The notes under the pieces are model-generated. The model saw only the letters and a program-made list of their open reading frames with translations. It did not search any database and had not been told where the DNA came from. From Geobacteraceae bacterium (GTDB lineage: Bacteria > Desulfobacterota > Desulfuromonadia > Geobacterales > Geobacteraceae): DNA of 38,434 bases. The position numbers were made by a program, and so were the translations under genes. Location: contig JARKPN010000012.1 of assembly GCA_029975275.1 (NCBI GenBank), positions 1-38,434 on the forward strand, written 5' to 3'. Position 1 is the first letter of the stretch. Every line of letters starts with the position of its first letter. Of this stretch, positions 17,399-25,495 are shown in pieces.

Positions 17399-19822
17399 AT
17401 GGCTGTCAATCTCTCATCCTCCCGCGCCCGTTTCATCTTCGACCTCACCGGATCCTCCACGAATTTCGCCGTTGTCTCCCTCCGGGCGCATGAAGCCCTG
17501 TCCACCCCCTTCAGTATCGAACTCACCCTGGCTGGCGATACCGGCAGCTCCACCCTGGATGACCTTATCGGCAGGGAATCCCTGCTGACCATCACAAACA
17601 GCGACCCCGATTCCGGGAGGGACCGGTACTTTCACGGCATAATCAGGAAATTCGAGCAGTGCGGCCGTAACGGCAGCTTCACCCTCTACGAGGCGGAGAC
17701 GGTCCCCACCCTGTGGCAGCTGTCCCTGAGGAAGAATTCCCGCATCTTCCAGCATATGCAGACCCAGGAGATAGTTGCCCTGATACTCAAGGAGCACGAT
17801 ATCTTTTCCGACCGCTACCGCTTCGCCCTGACCAATACGGAGCGGTTTCGCCGGTACTGCGTCCAGTACCGGGAGAGCGACCTGGACTTCGTCACCAGGC
17901 TGCTGGAAGAAGAGGGGATCTTCTACTTCTTCGAACATTACTGGGACAGGCACGTCCTGGTCATGGGGGACGCTCCCATAGCCCATGTGCCGCTGCCGGG
18001 GGAACCCTCCGTCATCTTCAACACAGGCGACGGCCTGGTCGCGGAGAAGGAGAGCATTCACTCCTTCCGGTTCTCCGAAGAGATGCGTCCGGGCGTGTAC
18101 ACCCACCGCAACTTCAACTTCAAGAAGCCTTCCCTGGACTTGACATCGGAAAAAAAGTCAAACAACCATGCCCCCTTCGAGGTCTACGACTACCCCGCCC
18201 TCCACGTCCTCCCCAGCCGGGGCGGCTACCTGGCAAAGGTCCGCCTGGAGGCGCTCACCTGCATGGGGAGACAGGGAAACGGCGACGGCTGCTCCTGCCG
18301 GCTCATCCCGGGCTTTACCTTCACCCTGACCGGCCATGACGCGAAGGACCTCAACCACGACTACCTGATAACCGAGGTCGTCCATACCGGCGAGCAGCCC
18401 CAGTCCCTGGAGGAGAAGGGTTCCGGCGGGGCATCCTACCGGAACTCCTTCACCGTCATCCCGGCCGACGTCCCGTTCCGGCCACCCCTCACTGTGGAAA
18501 AACCGGTGGTGACCGGACTTCAGACCGCCATCGTCACCGGCCCTCCGGGGGAAGAGATCCACACCGACCGGTACGGCAGGGTCAAGGTGCGGTTCCCCTG
18601 GGACCGGTCGGGGATAGCCGACGACAAAAGCTCCTGCTGGGTCAGGTGCGCCCAGGGGTGGGGAGGAGGAGGCTGGGGCACGCTCTTTCTCCCCCGGGTG
18701 GGGGACGAGGTGTTCGTGGACTTCATCGATGGAGACCCTGACCGGCCGATCATCCGGGGTAGCGTCTACAACGAGGAAAACCTCCCCCTCTACGAGCTCC
18801 CCGCCAACAAGACGGTGACCACCCTCAAGACCAGGAGCTATCCCAATGGCTCCTTCGACAACTTCAACGAATTCCGCTTCGAGGACAAGATGGGAAGCGA
18901 GGAGGTCTATCTCCAGGGCGAAAAGGACTGGAACATCCTGATCAAGAACAACAAGGGGCAGCTCGTCGGCCGCGACGAAAACCTTCGGGTGGGAAACAAC
19001 CGCACCAAGAAGGTGGGCATGGACCAGACGGTGGAGATCGGAAGCAACCATACGGAAAACATCGGCAACGACAAGAGCGTCACCATCGGGAGCAACCGGA
19101 CCGAGACCATCGACCTGAACCATGCCGAGACCGTGGGCGTCGCCAAGGAGCTGACTATCGGCGGACTGTACCAGGTGAGCGTGGGGGGCGCCATGAACCA
19201 GACCGTCCTCGGCGCCAAGACCGAGGAGGTGGGGCTCACCAAAGACGTCTTCGTGGGCGCGCACATGGCCGAGCAGGCCATGGGGAACAGGGACATTACC
19301 GTCGGGGAAGACCTCGACGTGGAAATCGACGGCAGCTGCTCGGTCAAGGCGGGCAACATCGTCATCGAAGCCGAGGACGAGATAATCTTCAGGACCGGCA
19401 AGGCGATGATAGCGATCCGGCAGAGGAAGATTGAGGTCCTGAGCGGAAATTTGACCTATCGGGCTACCGGGGAGGTGAAGATAAAGGGGAAGAGGATTGT
19501 GAAGTCTCGATTCGCTAACGACGTTCCTGATGAGCATCCGGAAAAGCAGCTTTATAGCCTAAAATTTGATTTCAGCGAGATGCATGAGGCCGGAAGCCAT
19601 AACGATCTGGATTTGGTTCACATGCCAGTGAAAGTCACGAAAATCGACGGGACCTACATCACTACACTGTTTACGGATGAATTTGGCGTTACGAACAGAT
19701 TCTACACCGAGGGGCCTGAGGAAATCGTCGCATGGGCGGGAAAAGGAGCATGGGAGGTCACGGAGGAATTTGAAGATATAGAACTCGAGGATGAAGGCGT
19801 ATGGGAGGCGGGCGATGAGTAA
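17399..19822 (+). CDS. vgrG: T6SS spike protein VgrG with C-terminal extension
   Basis: VgrG trimers form the puncturing spike of the T6SS and carry effectors. The 807-residue protein has the gp27-like N-terminal region (ARFIFDLTG ... HGIIRKFEQCG, VQYRESDLDFVTRLLEEEG), the gp5 OB-fold (TDRYGRVKVRFPWDR, near 385-400, then SSCWVRCAQGWGGGGWGT), and the repetitive beta-prism (GSNHTENIGNDKSVTIGSN). After about residue 699 comes an extension of roughly 108 residues absent from the second VgrG here; it is acidic and beta-rich (DLVHMPVKVTKIDGTY) and may dock the downstream effector, as transthyretin-like VgrG tails do. The ATG at 17399 has GAGGA upstream. The gene overlaps the muramidase gene by eight bases. 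Confidence 0.95.
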   Translation: MAVNLSSSRARFIFDLTGSSTNFAVVSLRAHEALSTPFSIELTLAGDTGSSTLDDLIGRESLLTITNSDPDSGRDRYFHGIIRKFEQCGRNGSFTLYEAETVPTLWQLSLRKNSRIFQHMQTQEIVALILKEHDIFSDRYRFALTNTERFRRYCVQYRESDLDFVTRLLEEEGIFYFFEHYWDRHVLVMGDAPIAHVPLPGEPSVIFNTGDGLVAEKESIHSFRFSEEMRPGVYTHRNFNFKKPSLDLTSEKKSNNHAPFEVYDYPALHVLPSRGGYLAKVRLEALTCMGRQGNGDGCSCRLIPGFTFTLTGHDAKDLNHDYLITEVVHTGEQPQSLEEKGSGGASYRNSFTVIPADVPFRPPLTVEKPVVTGLQTAIVTGPPGEEIHTDRYGRVKVRFPWDRSGIADDKSSCWVRCAQGWGGGGWGTLFLPRVGDEVFVDFIDGDPDRPIIRGSVYNEENLPLYELPANKTVTTLKTRSYPNGSFDNFNEFRFEDKMGSEEVYLQGEKDWNILIKNNKGQLVGRDENLRVGNNRTKKVGMDQTVEIGSNHTENIGNDKSVTIGSNRTETIDLNHAETVGVAKELTIGGLYQVSVGGAMNQTVLGAKTEEVGLTKDVFVGAHMAEQAMGNRDITVGEDLDVEIDGSCSVKAGNIVIEAEDEIIFRTGKAMIAIRQRKIEVLSGNLTYRATGEVKIKGKRIVKSRFANDVPDEHPEKQLYSLKFDFSEMHEAGSHNDLDLVHMPVKVTKIDGTYITTLFTDEFGVTNRFYTEGPEEIVAWAGKGAWEVTEEFEDIELEDEGVWEAGDE
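17555..19400 (+). repeat. vgrG direct repeat, copy 1
   Basis: The core of vgrG1 resembles that of vgrG2 (28355-30180) at the DNA as well as the protein level, in the same orientation about 10.8 kb apart. Shared stretches include the DNA around the ESLLTI and AKELTIGGLYQVSVGGAMN codons. Recombination between the copies would delete or exchange the whole intervening effector module. Confidence 0.7.
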
Positions 19823-21104
19823 AGCGACTTTATTTTATACCGTCCGACCTCGGGACACCTTGAGCGAGATTGCCCATCGTCACGGGACTACTGTCAAAGA
19901 ATTGTGCCGCATCAATAGGCTTAAAAACCCAGACGAGATTATTTCCGGGCAACTCATCGCCTTGAAGGCGGAAGCTGTCTTGAAAGTCGGCATCCAGTTG
20001 CTCGACCGCGACCGCAACCCGATACCGAATGCCAGGGTACGCCTTGAGTACTGCGGCAAGCAGTTAGAACTTCTAAGCGGGACAAGCGGCAGGGTCCCCG
20101 ACATAGTCACCGATACACCGGGAGATCGTGTCAGGATTTATATCGCAAGGCTTGATGGCACATGGAAGAAAATTACCGACGTAGTTTCGGATTGGGGCAA
20201 CAAGCTTGTAACACTCATAAGCCCCAAGTTCAAATTTGAGGATAAAACCAGACCACATCCCAAAGACGAAAAGGGTAAACCTAAAAGGGACCGTAAGGAC
20301 CCCGACAGAAGACCGGTGACTCCACCCGCCAATCCTAAGCGCACGGAGGGCAAGGGTACACCGCAAAGTGATTATGGCGATGGCAAAGGCCACAAAAAAA
20401 GGGATGAAACAACCCAGGATGGATTGCCTGTATCACATGGGAGCAATGATCAGGCGGAGTTTGATTTTTTAAAGGGTTACACAGGGGAGAAAATTACTAA
20501 AGAGGATTTCGAGAACGCAGCAAAAAACATAGGCTGCGAAGTCGCCGTTATTAAAACAGTTGCCGAAGTGGAATCAAAAAAAGCACCGTTTGATGGAAAG
20601 CACAGGCCGACGATTCTTTATGAGCGTCATGTATTCGCAAGATGCACAAAACCCAAAGGCAGGTATGACCAAGCAAATCCAGACATATCCGGCCTGAAAA
20701 AACCTTATAAACCTGCTGACGTGGTTAATAAAAAATTAATAAAACAAGGGAAGCTGGCGCAGTATGAAATCTACGGTTGGAGCTATTCCAGATTAGCAAA
20801 AGCGTACTCGCTTGACAAATCTGCCGCCTTAAAAGCTTGTTCTTGGGGCAAATTCCAAATTCTCGGAGAAAACTATAAAGCTGCTGGTTTTACCTCTGTT
20901 TTTTCCTTTGTTGAAGCAATGTGCCGGTCCGAAAAAGATCATTTGAGAGCTTTTGTTAACTTTGTAATTGCCAACAAATCCTTAAGGCAGGCTGCAATTA
21001 ATAAAGAATGGGCGACATTCGCTCGTAATTACAACGGAAAGGGCTACAAAATGTTCAAATATGACACAAAAATGAAGGAGGCATACAAAAAATATGCAAA
21101 ATAG
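19815..21104 (+). CDS. T6SS muramidase effector: LysM + DUF3380 domain
   Basis: A 429-residue predicted effector. It opens with a LysM peptidoglycan-binding domain (FYTVRPRDTLSEIAHRHG ... INRLKNPDEIISGQLI, about 6-50). A beta-rich linker follows (VGIQLLDRDRNPIPNARVRL), then a Lys/Pro/Asp-rich hinge. The C-terminal part from about residue 220 matches the DUF3380 N-acetylmuramidase family: IKTVAEVESKKAPF with the probable catalytic Glu, PTILYERHVFARCTK, YGWSYSRLAKAY and ACSWGKFQILGENYKAAGF. The family cleaves the glycan backbone of peptidoglycan. There is no signal peptide, as expected for cargo delivered by the T6SS. The ATG at 19815, with GGGAGG upstream, lies inside the vgrG stop region, so the two are coupled. 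The module probably rides on the VgrG extension. Confidence 0.88.
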   Translation: MSKATLFYTVRPRDTLSEIAHRHGTTVKELCRINRLKNPDEIISGQLIALKAEAVLKVGIQLLDRDRNPIPNARVRLEYCGKQLELLSGTSGRVPDIVTDTPGDRVRIYIARLDGTWKKITDVVSDWGNKLVTLISPKFKFEDKTRPHPKDEKGKPKRDRKDPDRRPVTPPANPKRTEGKGTPQSDYGDGKGHKKRDETTQDGLPVSHGSNDQAEFDFLKGYTGEKITKEDFENAAKNIGCEVAVIKTVAEVESKKAPFDGKHRPTILYERHVFARCTKPKGRYDQANPDISGLKKPYKPADVVNKKLIKQGKLAQYEIYGWSYSRLAKAYSLDKSAALKACSWGKFQILGENYKAAGFTSVFSFVEAMCRSEKDHLRAFVNFVIANKSLRQAAINKEWATFARNYNGKGYKMFKYDTKMKEAYKKYAK

Positions 21105-21708
21105 AATCCTTACTACTGTGATTCTTGTATTTATCCTTTTCGCATCATCAACATCGATAGCTTCCAATACTAATAAACCTAAAATCAAAACTTATCCTAT
21201 CAGCGATGCTACAGCAAAAATAATTATTAAAAACCAAACACTCAAAATAAATTTAAATGACATGCGCACAAATAATCTTGAACCTGACAGTGGCCAATCC
21301 TTTAAAGTTATCATAAATTCAAGAGCTTTTTTCATAATATCGACAACAAGGAATTCTCCACAGGATTATCCGCCAACCTGTGCACTCTTGCTCTTCAATG
21401 ATGAAATGAAATTTGTGAGCTTAGTCGATACGGTTGGTCCAGGTAATGATAAAAGGCCTTGGACATGCGAAGGAGTTGAGGCTATCTCTTTTTCAGATCT
21501 ATACCTTGATGGAAGCCTCAAAATAATTAGTCTTTATCTTGCCACTGCTCCTAGTTCTGAACGCTCGATTGTGCCAGTTGTTTTAAGATTTGACTATCAC
21601 AACTTGTATCTTACCATAGATGATGCAATTACAGATAAATTGGAAAATATTGATGTGGACAGTATCAGAAAAATTCGTTCTTTTTTAAATAAACTTCCTA
21701 CCAAGTGA
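21094..21708 (+). CDS. exported putative immunity protein for the muramidase
   Basis: A 204-residue protein starting 11 bases before the end of the muramidase gene. It has a clear signal peptide (MQNRILTTVILVFILFASST, cleavage after SIAS), so it acts in the periplasm where the muramidase acts. The family is not recognised. The mature part is mostly beta with two cysteines (PTCALLLF, WTCEGVEA) that could form a disulfide. The tight overlap and the location argue that it is the cognate immunity protein; this is inference from context. The gene is much more AT-rich than vgrG. Confidence 0.7.
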   Translation: MQNRILTTVILVFILFASSTSIASNTNKPKIKTYPISDATAKIIIKNQTLKINLNDMRTNNLEPDSGQSFKVIINSRAFFIISTTRNSPQDYPPTCALLLFNDEMKFVSLVDTVGPGNDKRPWTCEGVEAISFSDLYLDGSLKIISLYLATAPSSERSIVPVVLRFDYHNLYLTIDDAITDKLENIDVDSIRKIRSFLNKLPTK

Positions 21709-21802
21709 ATACTTCTAAGATATCGGTGGCACCTCTTTAAAATTTAAGTTTAAATTATTGAGAGGTGACCATCAGCAGCCTACAAAAAAAGAAAGTCATT
21801 TT

Positions 21803-22481
21803 ATGCAGAACGACACCATGCAGAGTATATCAGAAATAAACAGTAAAATATTTTGCGCATTGTTTGCCTTATTACTGATATTTACATCTGACTACTGTCG
21901 TGAGGCTGCATCATTATGTAATAATAGTAACATTTCACAATCGATGAAAACACCTACTGTTGTGTCATTTATTTTAGACCAATATGGCAACACCATCAAC
22001 TTGCATTATTTTGCCACAAATCGTCGAATTTGGCTCAGCTCAGTTCGTTTTAAGCACAAAGAATATACCATTGCTAGACTGGAAAAAAATGCAAACCCTT
22101 GAATATATAGGTGCAGTTCATGACATTCAAATATTGCTTGGAAGAACGCTAAACCTTAGAGGTAGGGAATTTTTAGCTTTAACGATAGCGGAACGCACAA
22201 GCCGCGGAAATGGCATGGGGCAGTGCGGCGCCGGTGAAGAAATCTATTCAAAAATTTATGAGCTATTAAAGCAAAAAACAATCACAAGGAATACAATACT
22301 TATTCACAGTTGAGCTCAATCGATTGATTTATTTACAGATAATGAGGTTAATAACGTAAACACCTTACCGATAACTCAAGATGGCGAATTGCTTATCATC
22401 AAATGGCCATATCATTCTAAATTTTCAGCACCAGCAATTGGCAAATTCAATGTTATTGAGAATCGCACAAATATCAATTGA
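21803..22481 (+). pseudogene. decayed exported gene (frameshift plus nonsense)
   Basis: The frame starting at ATG 21803 encodes a hydrophobic N-terminal segment (KIFCALFALLLIFTS) and runs to FKHKEYTIARLE. It is broken at a seven-A tract near 22082-22088. Removing one A joins it to KMQTLEYIGAVHDIQILLG and the cysteine-containing GNGMGQCGAGEE region. That second frame hits TGA at 22311 but stays open and protein-like afterwards (FTDNEVNNVNTLPITQDGEL ... NVIENRTNIN) to TGA at 22479. Two independent lesions mark it as a pseudogene of an exported protein of about 225 residues. Its place after the muramidase and immunity genes suggests a former orphan immunity or accessory protein. The family is not recognised, and the start is uncertain (TTG 21758 is an alternative). 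Confidence 0.65.
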
Positions 22482-22526
22482 TCCCATAGATAACCAAACT
22501 GATTCTACAGAGATTTCAATTAAGAA

Positions 22527-23279
22527 ATGAAATATCGTAAATTGCTAATTATTTTAGTTCTGATAGCGCTTCCGTCGACCGGCCTTATAGTTCTTGGTCA
22601 GATGCACAACCGTCAGGATCTAAATGCCTTTATGAAAGAACACTATGGCAAATTTGACACAGAGAACAAATGCTGGGTGAAGGACGATGAGGATCTGCAT
22701 TATGTGGTCTGTGCTTCTCAGGACATAGAGATAAACGGCGAACCCCATAGCATGATTGCGGTATGCGGAGAAGTCCCGGACGACTTGAAATCTCATGCCG
22801 CCTGCGGCTACGTGGACCTCTATGTAATGAAACGCTCCTTTACCGGCATGGCTCCCGTGGCCAAGCTAACGGGAATCGAGAGCGGAAGTTTCGGAATCCC
22901 CGGTAGCGTTTCGGTCGTTCAGCTTGGTAAGCAGTTCTATGGATTCACCGAAGAAGGTGGCTATTCGGGCCAGGGATACACGAACGGATACATGACTATC
23001 TATGTACCGGTCGGAAGGTCGTTCCACAAAGCACTTCGATTCAGCACCGTGGCCGATGACTCAGGAGTTTATCATGAAGATGATCAAGAGAATCATACAA
23101 GCCTTGAACGAAATATTGAATTTATTCCCCGGAAAGGATCGAATGTTTCCGCCGCCCGCATAACCTCTAGTGGATATTATGACGGAGAAAGGATCTCCAC
23201 CGTCCATATTCTGACGTTTAACCTCAAAAAGCACGAATATCGGCTACCGAAGGATTTCAACGCCGATGTAGGCTTTTGA
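22527..23279 (+). CDS. exported hypothetical protein, 250 aa
   Basis: No family is recognised. The N-terminus is a signal peptide or membrane anchor (MKYRKLLIILVLIALPSTGLI). The remainder is soluble, with Cys pairs in NKCWVKDDEDLHYVVCAS and AVCGEVPDDLKSHAACGYVDLY, suggesting disulfides in the periplasm. The ribosome binding site is weak. The last codons overlap an upstream extension of the following gene. Base composition is less AT-rich than the neighbours on the left. By position it may be another immunity protein or an accessory of the peptidoglycan-hydrolase cluster; this is not demonstrated. Confidence 0.7.
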   Translation: MKYRKLLIILVLIALPSTGLIVLGQMHNRQDLNAFMKEHYGKFDTENKCWVKDDEDLHYVVCASQDIEINGEPHSMIAVCGEVPDDLKSHAACGYVDLYVMKRSFTGMAPVAKLTGIESGSFGIPGSVSVVQLGKQFYGFTEEGGYSGQGYTNGYMTIYVPVGRSFHKALRFSTVADDSGVYHEDDQENHTSLERNIEFIPRKGSNVSAARITSSGYYDGERISTVHILTFNLKKHEYRLPKDFNADVGF

Positions 23280-23332
23280 AGCAGAGCCAGATCGACTGTG
23301 TCATTTTCAAACAGAGAAAAAAGGAGAAGCCC

Positions 23333-23722
23333 GTGAAATTTCTGATGATTTGTGCCGTTATCTCAAGCCTGCTGATGTTCTCAACCACCGCATTTGCTCT
23401 CGGAGAATGGGACAACTACACCACCTCATATGACAGAACATACTGCTTCAGCAAATTGCTGGTGGAGTCCGACAAAGAGCTGAACGAGGTATACAAACAA
23501 TTAAAGTCAGGCATTAAACCAGACTCGAAGAGAAAGCTCACCGAAATTCAAAGAGAATGGATGCACTATCGCGACAACACCTGCCAGGAGGAACCTGGAA
23601 CCATCATCGTAAACTGCAATTATTACGTCAACAAGGGAAGAACCGAATACCTGCGTGACCGTCTCCGCGAATGCAAGACCGGCAACTGCCGCTATGACAT
23701 GATCGTCAAAAAGAATTGGTGA
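23333..23722 (+). CDS. LprI/DUF1311-type lysozyme-inhibitor-like protein
   Basis: A 129-residue exported protein. GTG at 23333 is preferred because AAAGGAG sits six bases upstream and a signal peptide follows directly (KFLMICAVISSLLMFSTTAFA). The mature part fits DUF1311/LprI: a Cys in YCFSKLLVESDKELNEVYKQL and the motif LTEIQREWMHYRDNTC, where family members have a conserved QR-W---RD--C. LprI from Mycobacterium tuberculosis inhibits lysozyme. Next to muramidase and amidase genes, a periplasmic protector against glycan-cleaving effectors is a reasonable inference. Its stop overlaps the GTG of the amidase gene (GTGA). Confidence 0.8.
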   Translation: MKFLMICAVISSLLMFSTTAFALGEWDNYTTSYDRTYCFSKLLVESDKELNEVYKQLKSGIKPDSKRKLTEIQREWMHYRDNTCQEEPGTIIVNCNYYVNKGRTEYLRDRLRECKTGNCRYDMIVKKNW

Positions 23723-24480
23723 CACACGTGTTCGTACGCCTGGTAACCGTATTTTTCTGCGTTTCGGTCTTCGGGACCCTGGCGGCATATGGTTTCGATC
23801 TGGTGCTGGATCCGGGTCACTCTCCCAAATCCCCCGGTGCTATCAGTTGCGCCGGGGTGACGGAATACCGGTATAACAACGCCCTTGTGGCGCATATTGC
23901 GGCATCATTGGCAAATCTTCCGGGCGTGCGCGTTTTTCTGACGAAAAAGGATGACGAAGAGATTTCTCTAAAGGAACGCGTGAAGGATACCGCCGGAAAG
24001 GATCTGTTCATTTCGGTCCATCATGATTCGGTGCAGCCGCAATTCCTGAATATCAAGGGAGGAAATGCCGGCAATTGTTCCGACAAGGCAAGCGGGTTTT
24101 CCATCTTCGTTTCCCGCAAGAATCCTTTTTTCAAGGAATCGCTGGCCGCCGCGACCATGCTTGGCCGGAGCCTCCTGGCCCAGGGACTCCGGCCCACACT
24201 GCACCATGCAGAGCCTATTGCAGGAGAAAACCGTCCCCTGCTGGACAAGGAATTGGGAATATACGCTTATGACGACCTAGTGGTGCTCAGGGAGGCGCAC
24301 TCCCCGGCGATACTGTTCGAAGCCGGGGTGATCATCAATCCGATTGACGAGAAGTACATACAGAGTGACGTCTTCAAGGGAAAGGTGGCAAAGGCGATAC
24401 GCACAGTCGTTCAGCAAACCAAAGGGACGCACAGGGTGGGCTGCAATCCTGGGAGTGCCCGAAAACGCAAGGGGAAGTAG
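23719..24480 (+). CDS. N-acetylmuramoyl-L-alanine amidase, Amidase_3 family, exported
   Basis: A zinc amidase that removes stem peptides from MurNAc. The length is 253 residues from GTG 23719, chosen because it forms a GTGA overlap with the previous stop (TTG 23716 and GTG 23728 are alternatives). A signal peptide is present (VRLVTVFFCVSVFGTLAAYG). The Amidase_3 zinc ligands are visible: His in LDPGHS, Glu in TEYRYNN and His in ISVHHDS; the catalytic Glu is in LFEAGVIINP. A Sec signal is unusual for T6SS cargo, which is normally cytosolic before loading, so this enzyme could be a housekeeping-like or accessory hydrolase carried by the cluster instead of an injected toxin. It is coupled to the LprI-like gene and lies seven bases before the AcrVA2-like gene. 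Confidence 0.88.
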   Translation: MTHVFVRLVTVFFCVSVFGTLAAYGFDLVLDPGHSPKSPGAISCAGVTEYRYNNALVAHIAASLANLPGVRVFLTKKDDEEISLKERVKDTAGKDLFISVHHDSVQPQFLNIKGGNAGNCSDKASGFSIFVSRKNPFFKESLAAATMLGRSLLAQGLRPTLHHAEPIAGENRPLLDKELGIYAYDDLVVLREAHSPAILFEAGVIINPIDEKYIQSDVFKGKVAKAIRTVVQQTKGTHRVGCNPGSARKRKGK

Positions 24481-24487
24481 AGTGACC

Positions 24488-25495
24488 ATGAGGCCGCTAA
24501 GTTATCTCCATACCTTAGGCAAACTATACCCGAATGCGTGGCAATGTGTGGAATTCCTGATCGCCAACCGGGGTGTTCGTGTCCCGGATTGGCCCGAGTG
24601 GTCCTTCCTGCCTGTCGGAGGATGGCTTGCTATAGCCTCCATTGACAACATCATACTCCCCAAGGACGATCCGGCCTTTGACCTCGCGGTTGCCAGACTG
24701 GCGGCTGTCGCGACATGGCGATATTGCCAGGGCGTTTACAGGTTCGATGATGAGGTTCGTGCTGCTCTTGTTTCTACGGAAATAACCGGAGACATACCAG
24801 GCGAAGTTCTTCTCAGACTTCCGGAATATTGCGTCTACGTGGAAACACCTGGATCAGAATGGTTTGAGGGAAAGGGATTGCCGCTATACGGTTTTTGGGC
24901 GCACCTTACTTGCAGTGAGAAACCTGGTGAGCCGTATCTGAATTTATTGCTGGATTGTGAGGGGCTTCTCAGACCAATCGGCTTGCCCATTGGTAACTGG
25001 TCGCTATTGGAGGCCGTCAAGCTGAACGAAAAAATGGCGGAAACACATTTTTCGAAATACTTTGGGCATCAAGTTGGTTTGCCTGATCCGGCGTACAAGT
25101 ACGATATCGTTGACGGCATTCAGCCGCTGCTTTCCCTGCCCCTTTACCTCTGTTCCGACGAACCGGAAATTGAAAATGACCGCGAGCCCAAGATGTCTCC
25201 CAAACGTCCTGAGCTGACGAAAACAAAAAAGGGATGGAGATTGTTCCCGCCGGACCGTTGCCGTGTCTGGCACGTGGGGCGTGCCACTGGGGAGACATTG
25301 CGTCGCGCATCAGCGAGCGGGCAGCGGGAATCGAAGGGGGTCAGACCGCATTTGCGACGTCCTCACTGGCACGGTTTCTGGACCGGACAGCTGAATGGGG
25401 AACGCCGTTTCGGCTACAAGTGGCTGCCGACCATCATGGTGAGAGGAAGGATAAATGAGGAGGCAAACGGTCGGCAAAGGAATAAAGATGATTGA
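24488..25495 (+). CDS. AcrVA2-family anti-CRISPR homologue
   Basis: A 335-residue soluble protein resembling the AcrVA2 family. Landmarks shared with AcrVA2 of Moraxella bovoculi (recalled, not searched): LPEYCVYVETPG (LPDWCVYV in AcrVA2), GFWAHL, the LLLDCEGLLRPIGLPIG strand, LSLPLYLCSDEPEI, RLFPPDRCRVWHVG and the C-terminal RPHLRRPHWHGFWTG (RPHIRRGHWHGYWQG in AcrVA2), then KWLPTIMV. AcrVA2 is reported to lower Cas12a levels by acting on its mRNA during translation. Homologues occur widely in bacteria without an obvious Cas12a, so the role here is open. The gene begins seven bases after the amidase stop (GTG 24482 is an alternative start) and overlaps the next gene by eight bases. No cas gene is in the window. 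Confidence 0.85.
   Translation: MRPLSYLHTLGKLYPNAWQCVEFLIANRGVRVPDWPEWSFLPVGGWLAIASIDNIILPKDDPAFDLAVARLAAVATWRYCQGVYRFDDEVRAALVSTEITGDIPGEVLLRLPEYCVYVETPGSEWFEGKGLPLYGFWAHLTCSEKPGEPYLNLLLDCEGLLRPIGLPIGNWSLLEAVKLNEKMAETHFSKYFGHQVGLPDPAYKYDIVDGIQPLLSLPLYLCSDEPEIENDREPKMSPKRPELTKTKKGWRLFPPDRCRVWHVGRATGETLRRASASGQRESKGVRPHLRRPHWHGFWTGQLNGERRFGYKWLPTIMVRGRINEEANGRQRNKDD

Noticed and set aside
18158-19537. 459-codon minus-strand open frame inside vgrG1
   Set aside because: It is antisense to a secure VgrG and the translation is an Asp/His/Val/Leu-rich shadow. An equivalent shadow occurs opposite vgrG2 (28875-29837), which reflects shared codon use and not a gene.
22082-22088. A7 tract in the decayed gene as a programmed frameshift site
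   Set aside because: Joining the frames needs a +1 or -2 shift, not the -1 shift typical of such tracts, and a second in-frame TGA lies downstream, so decay is the better explanation.
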